From the IMG/VR virus record IMGVR_UViG_3300045919_000200, positions 1-34,919 of that record: 34,919 bases of DNA; one strand, 5' to 3'. The notes beneath the pieces were generated by a model. It was given only the letters and a program-made list of their open reading frames with translations, ran no database searches and was not told the origin of the DNA. This document shows, piece by piece, positions 6,308 through 12,842 of the stretch; the first letter of the stretch is position 1; each line of letters opens with the position of its first letter. This DNA comes from a virus. The translations under genes were made by a program, and so were the position numbers.

Positions 6308-6736
6308 TTAGGGGCCGTGGGCCGTCGTTGCGACCCGGTCGTCAATATAAGCGGCAGTGTCCTTTCGGGACATCAGGGAAGCACGAAAACGTTCCGTGGT
6401 CATACCCTGCTTCCAATCGACTTCTCGGTCGAAGATCACTGCCCCCTCCCTGCATCCGACAATTACGGTCACATCGCGCCCCTCAGCGCGTCGGTCTCGC
6501 AGCCATTCAAATTGCAGTTTGCTCAATTCCGGCACGATCATCGTGGTGTCCTTCTTCGGCACCACGATGAACTTGTATTCCGCCCAGAGATCGCCGCTGT
6601 ACTTGCGTCGACCCTTGTTGCCGCTGTACCAGACATCGGGCGTGCCGCCCCGGTAGGCGTTGTGCATCTTCTCGTTGTAGCTCTGCACGTAGACGTGCAC
6701 GCCACGGATGAAGGAGTTCTCAGCCTTCGAGGTCAC
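6308..6736 (-). CDS. VRR-NUC-like / PD-(D/E)XK nuclease
   Basis: The 142-residue protein has the small phage nuclease pattern: GGTPDVWYSG with Asp34, then Glu53-Tyr-Lys55 in LWAEYKFIV, followed by a helix (LSKLQFEWLRDRR) and VIVGCREGAVIF. G-x-P-D plus E-x-K is the metal-binding core of VRR-NUC and Holliday-junction-resolvase-like folds. The GTG at 6736 overlaps the upstream stop by 4 nt. Its probable role is processing of branched or replicating phage DNA, or host DNA degradation. Fold confidence is good; substrate is unknown. Confidence 0.75.
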   Translation of the reverse strand: MTSKAENSFIRGVHVYVQSYNEKMHNAYRGGTPDVWYSGNKGRRKYSGDLWAEYKFIVVPKKDTTMIVPELSKLQFEWLRDRRAEGRDVTVIVGCREGAVIFDREVDWKQGMTTERFRASLMSRKDTAAYIDDRVATTAHGP

Positions 6737-7062
6737 GACTTGGCCTGGTTGGCTTCCCGCACCAGCGCCTTCATCAGGATGGCGTAGTTAAGCAGATCGT
6801 CCAGGCGTCCCTCGATTGATTCACTCCGAGGACGTTCGTGGCCATCAGCCATGTCTCTGACAAATGTGGCCACGGCATCGTAGTGCTTTGATGCGTAAAC
6901 AAAAGCCACTTGCAGAGGGGTGCAACCGACGAGGGCAGCACCACGTTTGAAGTTGGCCAGTCGATCAACGCTTCCGGCATACTCGCCTCCCTTGACGACC
7001 AAGAGCTTGGACGATTCGGTGTAGGTCTCCTGCACCAGCAGGTTGAAGTCGTCGATGTTCAT
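6733..7062 (-). CDS. DUF1599-like (nucleotide modification associated domain 1) protein
   Basis: The 109-residue protein shows the family pattern: KGGEYAGSVDRLANFKRG, a middle PLQVAFVYASKHYDAVATFVR and a C-terminal GRLDDLLNYAILMKAL. This all-helical family is common in phages and has been linked by context to nucleotide or base-modification pathways. Its biochemical role is not settled. It overlaps the exonuclease gene upstream and the nuclease gene downstream by 4 nt each. The assignment is from memory of the pattern. Confidence 0.75.
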   Translation of the reverse strand: MNIDDFNLLVQETYTESSKLLVVKGGEYAGSVDRLANFKRGAALVGCTPLQVAFVYASKHYDAVATFVRDMADGHERPRSESIEGRLDDLLNYAILMKALVREANQAKS

Positions 7063-7613
7063 GCGATCACCGCTTTCTTGCCGGTCAGCACGCGCTGGAT
7101 GGCCTGCACGAGCTGGGCCTGGTAGATCGCGTCGTCAAGGGCGTTGTGGTGCGTGCCCTGGCGCGGCAGGTTGATGTTCTGGGCCTGCGGCAGGTTCTTG
7201 TAGGTGCGCACGCAGCGGCTGTTCCAGAACTTCCACGGCGGCGACAGCAGGAGCTGCTTGTAGCCGTGGGCCAACATGGGCAGATCGAAGTCCGCACCCA
7301 TTGACCACATGCAGTTGTCGTCGGTGCCGACCCAATCGGTGAAGTCGCAGAACGCGGCCTCGAAGGTGGTCTTGGGCTCGTGGAACACGTTCTGTGCCGC
7401 CTGTCCGCGCTTGAGCCACCAGAGCAGCGTGTCTTCGCTGATGTAGCGCTTGAGGTCGAGGTTGGAGTCGACAGAGATGCTGGCGTAGAACGCCTCATCG
7501 TCGATCCCGATTCCGTCGAGGTCGAAGCGGCACGCTCCGATTGACAGGATGACAGAGTCAGCGGTAACGCCAAGGGTCTCCAAGTCGACCGAGATGTGCT
7601 TGAACTTCTTCAT
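7059..7613 (-). CDS. DEDDh 3'-5' exonuclease (Rv2179c-like exoribonuclease family)
   Basis: The 184-residue protein opens MKKFKHISVDLETLG, with Asp10 and Glu12 as the ExoI metal ligands. Later come a WSMGADFDLPML segment (ExoII-type Asp) and His156-x-Ala158-x-x-Asp161 in HNALDDAIYQA (ExoIII of the DEDDh type). The long spacing between ExoI and ExoII and the Trp-rich insert fit phage members of the Rv2179c-like exoribonuclease family. The start at 7613 is chosen because conserved sequence begins there. A frame extension to 7679 covers hairpin sequence. It may degrade RNA or trim DNA 3' ends. Confidence 0.85.
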   Translation of the reverse strand: MKKFKHISVDLETLGVTADSVILSIGACRFDLDGIGIDDEAFYASISVDSNLDLKRYISEDTLLWWLKRGQAAQNVFHEPKTTFEAAFCDFTDWVGTDDNCMWSMGADFDLPMLAHGYKQLLLSPPWKFWNSRCVRTYKNLPQAQNINLPRQGTHHNALDDAIYQAQLVQAIQRVLTGKKAVIA

Positions 7614-7640
7614 TGCCGTTCTACCCATTCCTGTGGTTGG

Positions 7641-7666
7641 AGGCCCGCCTCGCATGAGACGGGCCT
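7641..7666. other. Strong 11-bp hairpin without a U-tract
   Basis: AGGCCCGCCTC (7641-7651), loop GCAT and GAGACGGGCCT (7656-7666) pair over 11 positions with one mismatch-type pair that is G-U on one strand. It sits 28 nt upstream of the exonuclease start in the leftward leader. The run of T expected for an intrinsic terminator is poor on both strands, so it may be a leader or mRNA-stabilising structure. A second 7-bp hairpin lies at 7686-7707 (GCGGTCG/CGACCGC). Confidence 0.6.
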
Positions 7667-7716
7667 TGTTCTCGACCACCGGAAGGCGGTCGATTGAGGC
7701 CGACCGCTGCTGTCAG

Positions 7717-8106
7717 TCAGGCGGTGGCGACGGCCGGCTTCGGGCCGCGCTTGGCGGCTTCGGTCGGCGCGGTGGCCAGGACTTCGAGCTGACCGTTCAG
7801 CTTCGTGCGGCCCTTCTCGGCGGCGTCGAACACCTTGGTGTGCTTCTTCGCCGCCGCATCGAGCGCCTTCTGGGCGGCGTCGATCAGCTTGCCGCCCTGC
7901 TTCAGCGCCGCGGTGTGCGCGGTGCTGGCGGTCTTGGCCAGGGCATCGGCCTGCTTCTTCGCGGTGGCGAGCGCCTTGGTCGCGACAGCGACCTCGGCTT
8001 CGCTGGCCTTGACGGAGACGCCGATGTTCTTCACGGCGGTCTTCAGGCCGGCTTCAGCCGCCTTCTTTTCTGCGACCGACATGATCTTGGAGGGAGTGCG
8101 AGCCAT
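7717..8106 (-). CDS. Ala/Lys-rich coiled-coil protein, histone-H1-like composition
   Basis: The 129-residue protein is dominated by Ala, Lys, Thr and Val in heptad-like repeats (ATKALATAKKQADALAKTA). It ends in a basic tail, AKRGPKPAVATA. The ATG at 8106 has AAGGAA about 10 nt upstream. It overlaps the 3' end of the 88-residue gene by 53 nt. Low complexity prevents family assignment. It could be a nucleoid-associated or scaffold-like helical protein. The AKRG basic tail recurs in the product of 29817-30113. Confidence 0.75.
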   Translation of the reverse strand: MARTPSKIMSVAEKKAAEAGLKTAVKNIGVSVKASEAEVAVATKALATAKKQADALAKTASTAHTAALKQGGKLIDAAQKALDAAAKKHTKVFDAAEKGRTKLNGQLEVLATAPTEAAKRGPKPAVATA

Positions 8107-8320
8107 GATGGAACTTTTCCTTGAGTTTCAAGTTGTAGGACAGCTCGTTGAGTCGAGTTGCCCTGGAGATCAGGCGCTCCAGGATGGATGGCCTGCGGTG
8201 TGTGGCGGCTTCGAGCTTGAGCGCCGCCAGCACTTCCTCTTCCGTCAGCTCGTGCAGCACACGTCCCAGGTCCGCGAAGGAGTTGAGGGCCTGTCCAATG
8301 TAGAAGCGACGAACGGTCAT
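8054..8320 (-). CDS. Small unknown helical protein, 88 residues
   Basis: The product starts MTVRRFYIGQALNSFADLG and has a charged helical middle (HELTEEEVLAALKLEAATH). The last 53 nt overlap the next gene in another frame. No good ribosome site precedes the ATG at 8320, but a symmetric leader hairpin ends 26 nt upstream. The family is not recognised. Confidence 0.65.
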   Translation of the reverse strand: MTVRRFYIGQALNSFADLGRVLHELTEEEVLAALKLEAATHRRPSILERLISRATRLNELSYNLKLKEKFHHGSHSLQDHVGRRKEGG

Positions 8321-8345
8321 GGAGGATTTTCAGCAGATGGGGGTG

Positions 8346-8379
8346 TGGGTAAACCCTCAAACAACGGAGGGAATACCCA
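8346..8379. promoter_or_regulatory. Symmetric two-tier leader hairpin
   Basis: TGGGTA (8346-8351) pairs perfectly with TACCCA (8374-8379). After a 2x2 internal loop, CCCTC (8354-8358) pairs with GAGGG (8367-8371) around an 8-nt loop. It lies in the 77-nt gap upstream of the 88-residue gene, where a leftward transcript would carry it as a 5' leader. There is no U-tract after it. Confidence 0.6.
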
Positions 8380-8397
8380 TTACCGCACCACGGGTTG

Positions 8398-9183
8398 TCA
8401 GCGGCGCGCTGCCGGGCGGGTCGGCGCGACGGTCTTGCGCGGCGCGGGCTTGGCGTCAGCCGGCTGCCAGCTCGACACGTCGGGCTCGACGGCCAGCAGC
8501 GTCTGGGCTTCGGCCTGACGGCCCAGGTGCACACCCACCTCGGGGTTCGGCACCGGATCGCTGAAGATCAGCGAGGCGTAGGTCACGTTGGGGTTCAACG
8601 AGACCGTGGTCACCACGCCAATCGGGGGCGCGTCGAACGTGCGCTTGACGCCGTTGACGTGGCTGTCCCAGCTCTTGACGCCCATCGTGGCGACCTTCAT
8701 CGTCCACAGCGGGGTCTCGGCGTCGCCGCTCGGCGGCAGCACAGCCAGGCGGCGCTCGTTGTTGCAGGCCTTGCCCTTGCCCTTGCTACCCCAGGCGTTG
8801 TTCGGGCACTCGGCGCACGTCTTCGCCTGCGGGTCGGGCGAGTTCGGCGACGGCACCAGCGTCAGCGGGTTCGGGCCGATGGCGAAGCAGTCGGGCGGCA
8901 CGATGTTGTTCGGGTCGAACGGGTCGCGGTAGAACATGTTCTGCGCGGCGAAGTCGACGACGACCAGCTCGATGGGGCCGGGGGTCTTCACGCCATCGGG
9001 CAGGGTCATCGAGCCGGGGGCGAGCTTGATGCCGCTGCCGCCGACCGGGGCGGTGCGGCCTTCCATCGCGGCGGCTTGCGCCTGGAGGGTCTCCTTGATG
9101 GAGACCATCGAGGTGTTCTTCTTGACGGCGACGGCAGTCGACGCCTTGGGCGGGGTCTTCAGGAGGGGCTTGGAGGTGGCCAT
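8398..9183 (-). CDS. Unknown 261-residue phage protein with a Cys-rich knuckle
   Basis: The ATG at 9183 has GGAAAG 5 nt upstream and gives an N-terminus MATSKPLLKTPPKAST. The middle has PPDCFAIGPNPLTLVP and then CAECPNNAWGSKGKGKAC, a cluster of three cysteines plus a nearby Cys that could bind zinc. Similar knuckles occur in conserved phage early proteins near replication genes, but I cannot name the family. The tail is Pro/Ala/Arg-rich (PAPRKTVAPTRPAARR), suggesting a flexible basic end. A nucleic-acid-binding role is a guess. Confidence 0.75.
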   Translation of the reverse strand: MATSKPLLKTPPKASTAVAVKKNTSMVSIKETLQAQAAAMEGRTAPVGGSGIKLAPGSMTLPDGVKTPGPIELVVVDFAAQNMFYRDPFDPNNIVPPDCFAIGPNPLTLVPSPNSPDPQAKTCAECPNNAWGSKGKGKACNNERRLAVLPPSGDAETPLWTMKVATMGVKSWDSHVNGVKRTFDAPPIGVVTTVSLNPNVTYASLIFSDPVPNPEVGVHLGRQAEAQTLLAVEPDVSSWQPADAKPAPRKTVAPTRPAARR

Positions 9184-9211
9184 TGGCTTTCCGTTGTGGT
9201 GGTTCAAAAAT

Positions 9212-9239
9212 GGATCGAAGTTCGACCTGAGAGATCAGG
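9212..9239. promoter_or_regulatory. TCGAA-G-TTCGA palindrome and small hairpin between genes
   Basis: GGATCGAA-G-TTCGACC spans 9212-9227, with perfect inner arms TCGAA/TTCGA. It is followed by the hairpin CCTGA-GAGA-TCAGG at 9226-9239. A closely related, longer palindrome occurs at 15757-15775. The location, upstream of the 261-residue gene, suits an operator or leader element. Confidence 0.5.
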
Positions 9240-9681
9240 CCGTCGCCAGGGCGCGCAGGTTCATGCGCTTCTTGGTGAAGGGGACTCGGCCCGGCACTTT
9301 CACGCCGGCATCGAGCAGTTCGCGGTAGGCCGGTGCGCTGACGCGCTTCTCAACCAGGTGCCAATACTTCTTCTTGGCGACGAAGGTCATGAACTCGGCC
9401 CAGGATTCGTCGGGATCGCGGCCTTCGGGGTTGGTCGCGATGACGCTCATGGAGAAGCTGACCGAGGCGTGCTTGCCGGTGGACTTGTCAACGCCTTCGC
9501 GCTCCATGAGCCCGCTGAGGTGTTCCTCCAGCAGGCCCATGTCGGCTTCGACGGCCTTGAGGTCGGTCTCGATCTTGCGCTTCTGCTCGCGCAGTTCCCA
9601 CAACTTGTCGATGGTGACACCGACCGTGCGGGGGAGAGCTGGGGTTGACGTTTTGGCCTGCGTCGCAGTGGCTGTGACCAT
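9235..9681 (-). CDS. Unknown 148-residue phage early protein with coiled coil
   Basis: The start at 9681 (ATG, AAGGAA 6 nt upstream) gives MVTATATQAKTSTPALP. Residues about 20-65 (IDKLWELREQKRKIETDLKAV) form a clear coiled coil. A conserved-looking beta/alpha part follows, with KKYWHLVEKRVSAPAYRELLD. This layout is common in proteins beside phage replication genes, but their function is unknown to me. It heads a segment preceded by an 87-nt gap with a palindromic motif. Confidence 0.75.
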   Translation of the reverse strand: MVTATATQAKTSTPALPRTVGVTIDKLWELREQKRKIETDLKAVEADMGLLEEHLSGLMEREGVDKSTGKHASVSFSMSVIATNPEGRDPDESWAEFMTFVAKKKYWHLVEKRVSAPAYRELLDAGVKVPGRVPFTKKRMNLRALATA

Positions 9682-9707
9682 TCGGGTTCCTTGTACGTTA
9701 CGTTAAT

Positions 9708-9723
9708 CTATCTTAGACGATAG
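9708..9723. promoter_or_regulatory. Recurrent CTTAGAC palindromic motif (copy 1)
   Basis: CTATC-TTAGAC-GATAG has perfect 5-bp arms. Related 16-mers lie at 20549-20564 and 26874-26889, each upstream of the first gene of a leftward segment. Here it lies 27 nt before the start at 9681. Read leftward the centre is GTCTAAGAT, which could also serve as a -10 element. Operator or promoter function is inferred. Confidence 0.45.
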
Positions 9724-9768
9724 AGCAACAGGTGGACGAAGATTTCTGGGTGAACGTCTCCTTGATCG

Positions 9769-9930
9769 TTAGGGCGCACTGGCCGCGCTGGCGGGTGGCG
9801 CGGGTGCCGACACGCAGTCCTTCAGGTACTGCGCCTGCTGGTCTTGGAACGCCGGCAGGCCAGCGCCGCACTCGGAGCCGCCACCGCAAGCGGTGAGCAG
9901 CAGCAGTGCCAGGATGAGGACGATCTTCAT
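9769..9930 (-). CDS. Small lipoprotein, 53 residues
   Basis: The protein is MKIVLILALLLLTAC followed by a Gly/Ser stretch. A short signal peptide with lipobox LLTAC places the lipidated Cys at residue 15, leaving a 39-residue mature peptide with two further Cys and a Pro/Ala tail. The ATG overlaps the upstream stop by 4 nt. It would sit on the inner leaflet of the outer membrane or in the cytoplasmic membrane, facing the periplasm. Because it lies in the early replication arm and not in a lysis cassette, a superinfection-exclusion role is an option. An Rz1-like spanin is less likely here. Confidence 0.8.
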   Translation of the reverse strand: MKIVLILALLLLTACGGGSECGAGLPAFQDQQAQYLKDCVSAPAPPASAASAP

Positions 9931-10241
9931 GTGTGCACGCTCCAGTTGTGTTCGTGCCCGGTCTTCTCCAGGCTGACGGCGAAGGCCGGCCCAGACCCGT
10001 TGAGGGGTTGGCCGGGGCCGCTGTAGATGATGCCGCCGTTGAACCAGCGGCGACCGTCTGGGTGCTTCATCAGGAAGGTGAAGCTGTTGGGCACCCAGTC
10101 CCCGTATACCTCGCAGATGTTGTCGCCTTCGCCGTACTTGGTCAGGTAGTCGAACTGCTCGACGAGCCGCATGGTGCAGCCGTTCTCGGCGGCGAACTTG
10201 AGCACTTCGATCAGGTGCTCGGGGTCTTTGAACTCGATCAT
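9927..10241 (-). CDS. DUF4120-like protein, 104 residues
   Basis: The sequence has the pattern I associate with DUF4120: an N-terminal helix (DPEHLIEVLKFAAENG), YGEGDNICEVYGDWVPNSF, RRWFNGGIIYSGPG and a C-terminal SLEKTGHEHNWSVHT. The function of that family is unknown. The ATG at 10241 is preceded by a weak GAGAA. The stop overlaps the lipoprotein start. Assignment is from memory of the motif. Confidence 0.7.
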   Translation of the reverse strand: MIEFKDPEHLIEVLKFAAENGCTMRLVEQFDYLTKYGEGDNICEVYGDWVPNSFTFLMKHPDGRRWFNGGIIYSGPGQPLNGSGPAFAVSLEKTGHEHNWSVHT

Positions 10242-10249
10242 GGTTGTTC

Positions 10250-10459
10250 TCAGTTCGAGTACACCGCGCCACAGTTGTTGCAGCCATAGGCGGTGCAGTC
10301 GTCCCACAGGTCGTCGGAGCCGCAGCGTTTGCAGCGGCCGGTGTAAGGGCCGGTCGGCTTGTTCTCCGGGTTCACTTGGCGGGACGGCTTGTTGGGGTAC
10401 TTTGATGGGTCGGTGATCGCATCGAAGAACGGCAATGGGTCACTTCTGTCTCTGGTCAT
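10250..10459 (-). CDS. Zinc-ribbon protein, 69 residues
   Basis: A disordered, Pro-rich N-terminal half is followed by CKRCGSDDLWDDCTAYGCNNCG near residues 43-64. The outer CXXC pairs would bind one zinc ion. The ATG overlaps the DNA polymerase stop (ATGA), so it is translated after the polymerase. It could be a polymerase accessory or nucleic-acid-binding peptide. This is inferred only from coupling. Confidence 0.75.
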   Translation of the reverse strand: MTRDRSDPLPFFDAITDPSKYPNKPSRQVNPENKPTGPYTGRCKRCGSDDLWDDCTAYGCNNCGAVYSN

Positions 10460-12564
10460 TTGCTGTACTCAGGAGCGTGTCCGCCCTCCGCAGCGAGTGG
10501 GAGGTCAGGACACCAGTCGAGGGGTTTCGTCATGGCACGCATCATTCGCTGGAAGGCGACGTCGGCTTGCGCCTTCTTCACGTGCATGACGATCTCATCG
10601 TGCGTGGTCAGCACGATGCGGTAGGTACGGCTCAGCTCGACGAGCTGGCTCATCACGATGATCCGAGCGAGTGCTTGGACGATGTTCTCGCATAGCAGAC
10701 CGCCGTAGATCTTCATGCGGCGGTCGCCGTTGGCGTACGTCCACTCGTCCCAGCCCTGCTCGGACTTCGCCTTGCGCAGATCGGGGTACTTCAGGGCCAA
10801 GCCGTTGGGCAGCCAGATGGTGTTGGCTTCCCACTGCAGCGGGCCATGCGCGCCCTTGCGGCCTGCAGCCATGTCTTCGATGATGTTGGTGCAGATCGTC
10901 CAGCCGTTCTGAATGCGCTGGTTCGCGCGCCGGTACGTGGCGATGATGTCCTGGCAACGCTTGAGCGTGAAGAACACCGGAGGTCCACCCAGTGCGCCCT
11001 TGGCCAGCGTGAGCTGGAGCTTGGCAGCACCCATCTGGAAGCCCAGACCCAGCACGCAGACCTTGCCGACGAAGCGCTCGGTCTTGTCGGCCTTGGTGAT
11101 GGGCCGACCGTAGATCATCGTGGCGAAGCGGCAGTAGGCGTCGATGCCCGTGCCTGCGTCGGATGCCTTGAAGGCCTCCAGCAGATCGTTCTGACCCCAG
11201 AGCCAGCCGTTGACCCGTGCCTCGATCTGGCCCGAGTCACCGACGACCAGGTGGTAGCCGAGCTGGGCCAGGATGCACAGCCGCAGCTCGCCGCCACGCT
11301 TCAGGTTCTGCAGGTTGCGCTTGTCGCCGCCACCCAGGCGGTGCGTGTGGGCGCGTGAGTAGGCGTAGTAGGCCGGCAGGCACCAGCCGTTCTCGCTGGC
11401 CGTGAGGAACCGTTCAGCCCGCGAGATGTTGCTGGTGGACTTGACCGCGATGCGCGTGTCGACCAGGGCACGAAGCCGGGTCGACTTCTCTGCCATCTTG
11501 GCCACGTCTTTGACGTTCTCCACGTCGTACTTGACCAGCCAGCGTTCCATCGAGTCGGGCAGGTTCGCGAACTCGATGTCGTCCTTCGCGAAGGCGTATG
11601 TCCACTTGTCCTCGGGCGTGGCCTCGCGCTCAGCGGTGCTGCGCTTCATCCAGGCCGGGCTGATCTTGACGGGTGGGTCGATGCCCTCGTCGCGCAGCAG
11701 CTCGGCGAAGCGCTCGTTGCTGCCGATGATCCGCTTCACGATCAACATGTCCCGGTCTTTGCCGGTCAGCTCGCGCTCCACCTTCTTCTTGAGGATCTCC
11801 TTGATGCCGGGCTCGACGTCGTACTTGCGCACGTCCACGATGGAGGACATCAGCACGTCGCGCCGGTCCAGCTCACGCTTCAGTTCGGCCTCGACGCGTG
11901 GCCGGTCGACACGCAGCACCGGGTCGCAGAACATGCGCACGATGCGGTCGATCAGCACCATCTCTTCGTCGGGCATGCGGGGCAGCATTTCCTTGAAGAC
12001 GCGCAGCATCTCCTCGCCGTCGTTCATGCAGTACGGTGAGGTGGCCTTGAAGAGGGCCGGGCTCCAGTCGCGGATGCCGAGTGTCTGCTCCAGCGCGCCC
12101 TGCAGCTTGCCGCCGCCCCCATAGAACATGGAGACCTCGTCCAGGCCGGCACCGATCTCGTTGCTGTGCAGACCACGCGCCATCGACAGGCTGTCATAGT
12201 AGAACGCGGGCACCACGCCGTAGTGGTGACTCAGGATGAGGCCGTCGAACTGGTTGTGGTGGGCCAGTACGCTGTGGGTCTTCCAGTTGATCTTCTGCAG
12301 CTCGGCCTTGATCCTGTGGGGCGGGATGATCTTGGCGGGCTTGCGGCCGATCTTCAGGTATAGCATCTGCGCCTTGAAGCGCGGGTCACGCACGTACTCG
12401 CTGGTGCTTAGCTTCTTCAGCGTGTAGTCGTTGTCGTAGTAGGTCTCGAAGTCGATACAAACGAGTCTGTCCCAGTCGATGATGTGCTGCTGAATGATCG
12501 GCCCGACGAAGCCGGGGATCATGCGCTCGGTGACCTTGCGGAGTGCGGATTGCCAGGCGCTCAT
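10456..12564 (-). CDS. Family A DNA polymerase with 3'-5' exonuclease domain
   Basis: This is the 702-residue replicative polymerase of the phage. The N-terminal exonuclease shows CIDFETYYD (Asp38, Glu40) and AHHNQFDG. The polymerase palm has motif A VVGDSGQIEAR (Asp443) and motif C TTHDEIVMHV (His655-Asp656-Glu657). Motif B is Arg497-x3-Lys501-x3-Leu505-x3-Phe509, so the residue equivalent to Phe762 of E. coli Pol I is Leu and the following Tyr766 is Phe. There is no 5'-3' exonuclease domain, as usual in phages. The ATG at 12564 overlaps the upstream stop. It likely works with the SNF2-like helicase, the primase-helicase and the ligase. Confidence 0.95.
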   Translation of the reverse strand: MSAWQSALRKVTERMIPGFVGPIIQQHIIDWDRLVCIDFETYYDNDYTLKKLSTSEYVRDPRFKAQMLYLKIGRKPAKIIPPHRIKAELQKINWKTHSVLAHHNQFDGLILSHHYGVVPAFYYDSLSMARGLHSNEIGAGLDEVSMFYGGGGKLQGALEQTLGIRDWSPALFKATSPYCMNDGEEMLRVFKEMLPRMPDEEMVLIDRIVRMFCDPVLRVDRPRVEAELKRELDRRDVLMSSIVDVRKYDVEPGIKEILKKKVERELTGKDRDMLIVKRIIGSNERFAELLRDEGIDPPVKISPAWMKRSTAEREATPEDKWTYAFAKDDIEFANLPDSMERWLVKYDVENVKDVAKMAEKSTRLRALVDTRIAVKSTSNISRAERFLTASENGWCLPAYYAYSRAHTHRLGGGDKRNLQNLKRGGELRLCILAQLGYHLVVGDSGQIEARVNGWLWGQNDLLEAFKASDAGTGIDAYCRFATMIYGRPITKADKTERFVGKVCVLGLGFQMGAAKLQLTLAKGALGGPPVFFTLKRCQDIIATYRRANQRIQNGWTICTNIIEDMAAGRKGAHGPLQWEANTIWLPNGLALKYPDLRKAKSEQGWDEWTYANGDRRMKIYGGLLCENIVQALARIIVMSQLVELSRTYRIVLTTHDEIVMHVKKAQADVAFQRMMRAMTKPLDWCPDLPLAAEGGHAPEYSK

Positions 12565-12842
12565 TTGCTCGGCACCCACAGGCCGGCGACGTAGAACCCT
12601 GATTCGCCGCGCACCGTGAATGGCAGGGTGCGTAGGCCGCTGGGGCCTATGGACCCTGTGGACCCCGTCAGGTAGAGGCTGAAGCCCTGGAAGGGGCCGT
12701 TGACGCAGCGCACTGTCATCGAGAGGGACGGGGCTCTGTAGCGAGCGCGGATGCCACGCATCAACTTGGCGATCTCGGGCGGGGTCTTCGGTTGTTTTGT
12801 CGAAGCGCGGGGCTTGGTGGTCTGCATGAGAGGTTTGGTCAT
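12561..12842 (-). CDS. Small unknown protein, 93 residues
   Basis: It is locked by 4-nt overlaps between the helicase and the DNA polymerase genes. It begins MTKPLMQTTKPRASTKQPKTP, a basic Thr/Lys/Pro-rich tail. A compact part with MTVRCVNGPFQGFSLYLTG and a beta-rich end (FYVAGLWVPSK) follows. Its position between two replication enzymes suggests a replication accessory role, but no family is recognised. Confidence 0.7.
   Translation of the reverse strand: MTKPLMQTTKPRASTKQPKTPPEIAKLMRGIRARYRAPSLSMTVRCVNGPFQGFSLYLTGSTGSIGPSGLRTLPFTVRGESGFYVAGLWVPSK

Noticed and set aside
7641-7666. Rho-independent terminator
   Set aside because: The stem is strong but no U-run follows on either strand.
8395-9648. 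417-codon open frame on the plus strand
   Set aside because: Antisense to two genes with ribosome sites and coupled context; shadow composition.
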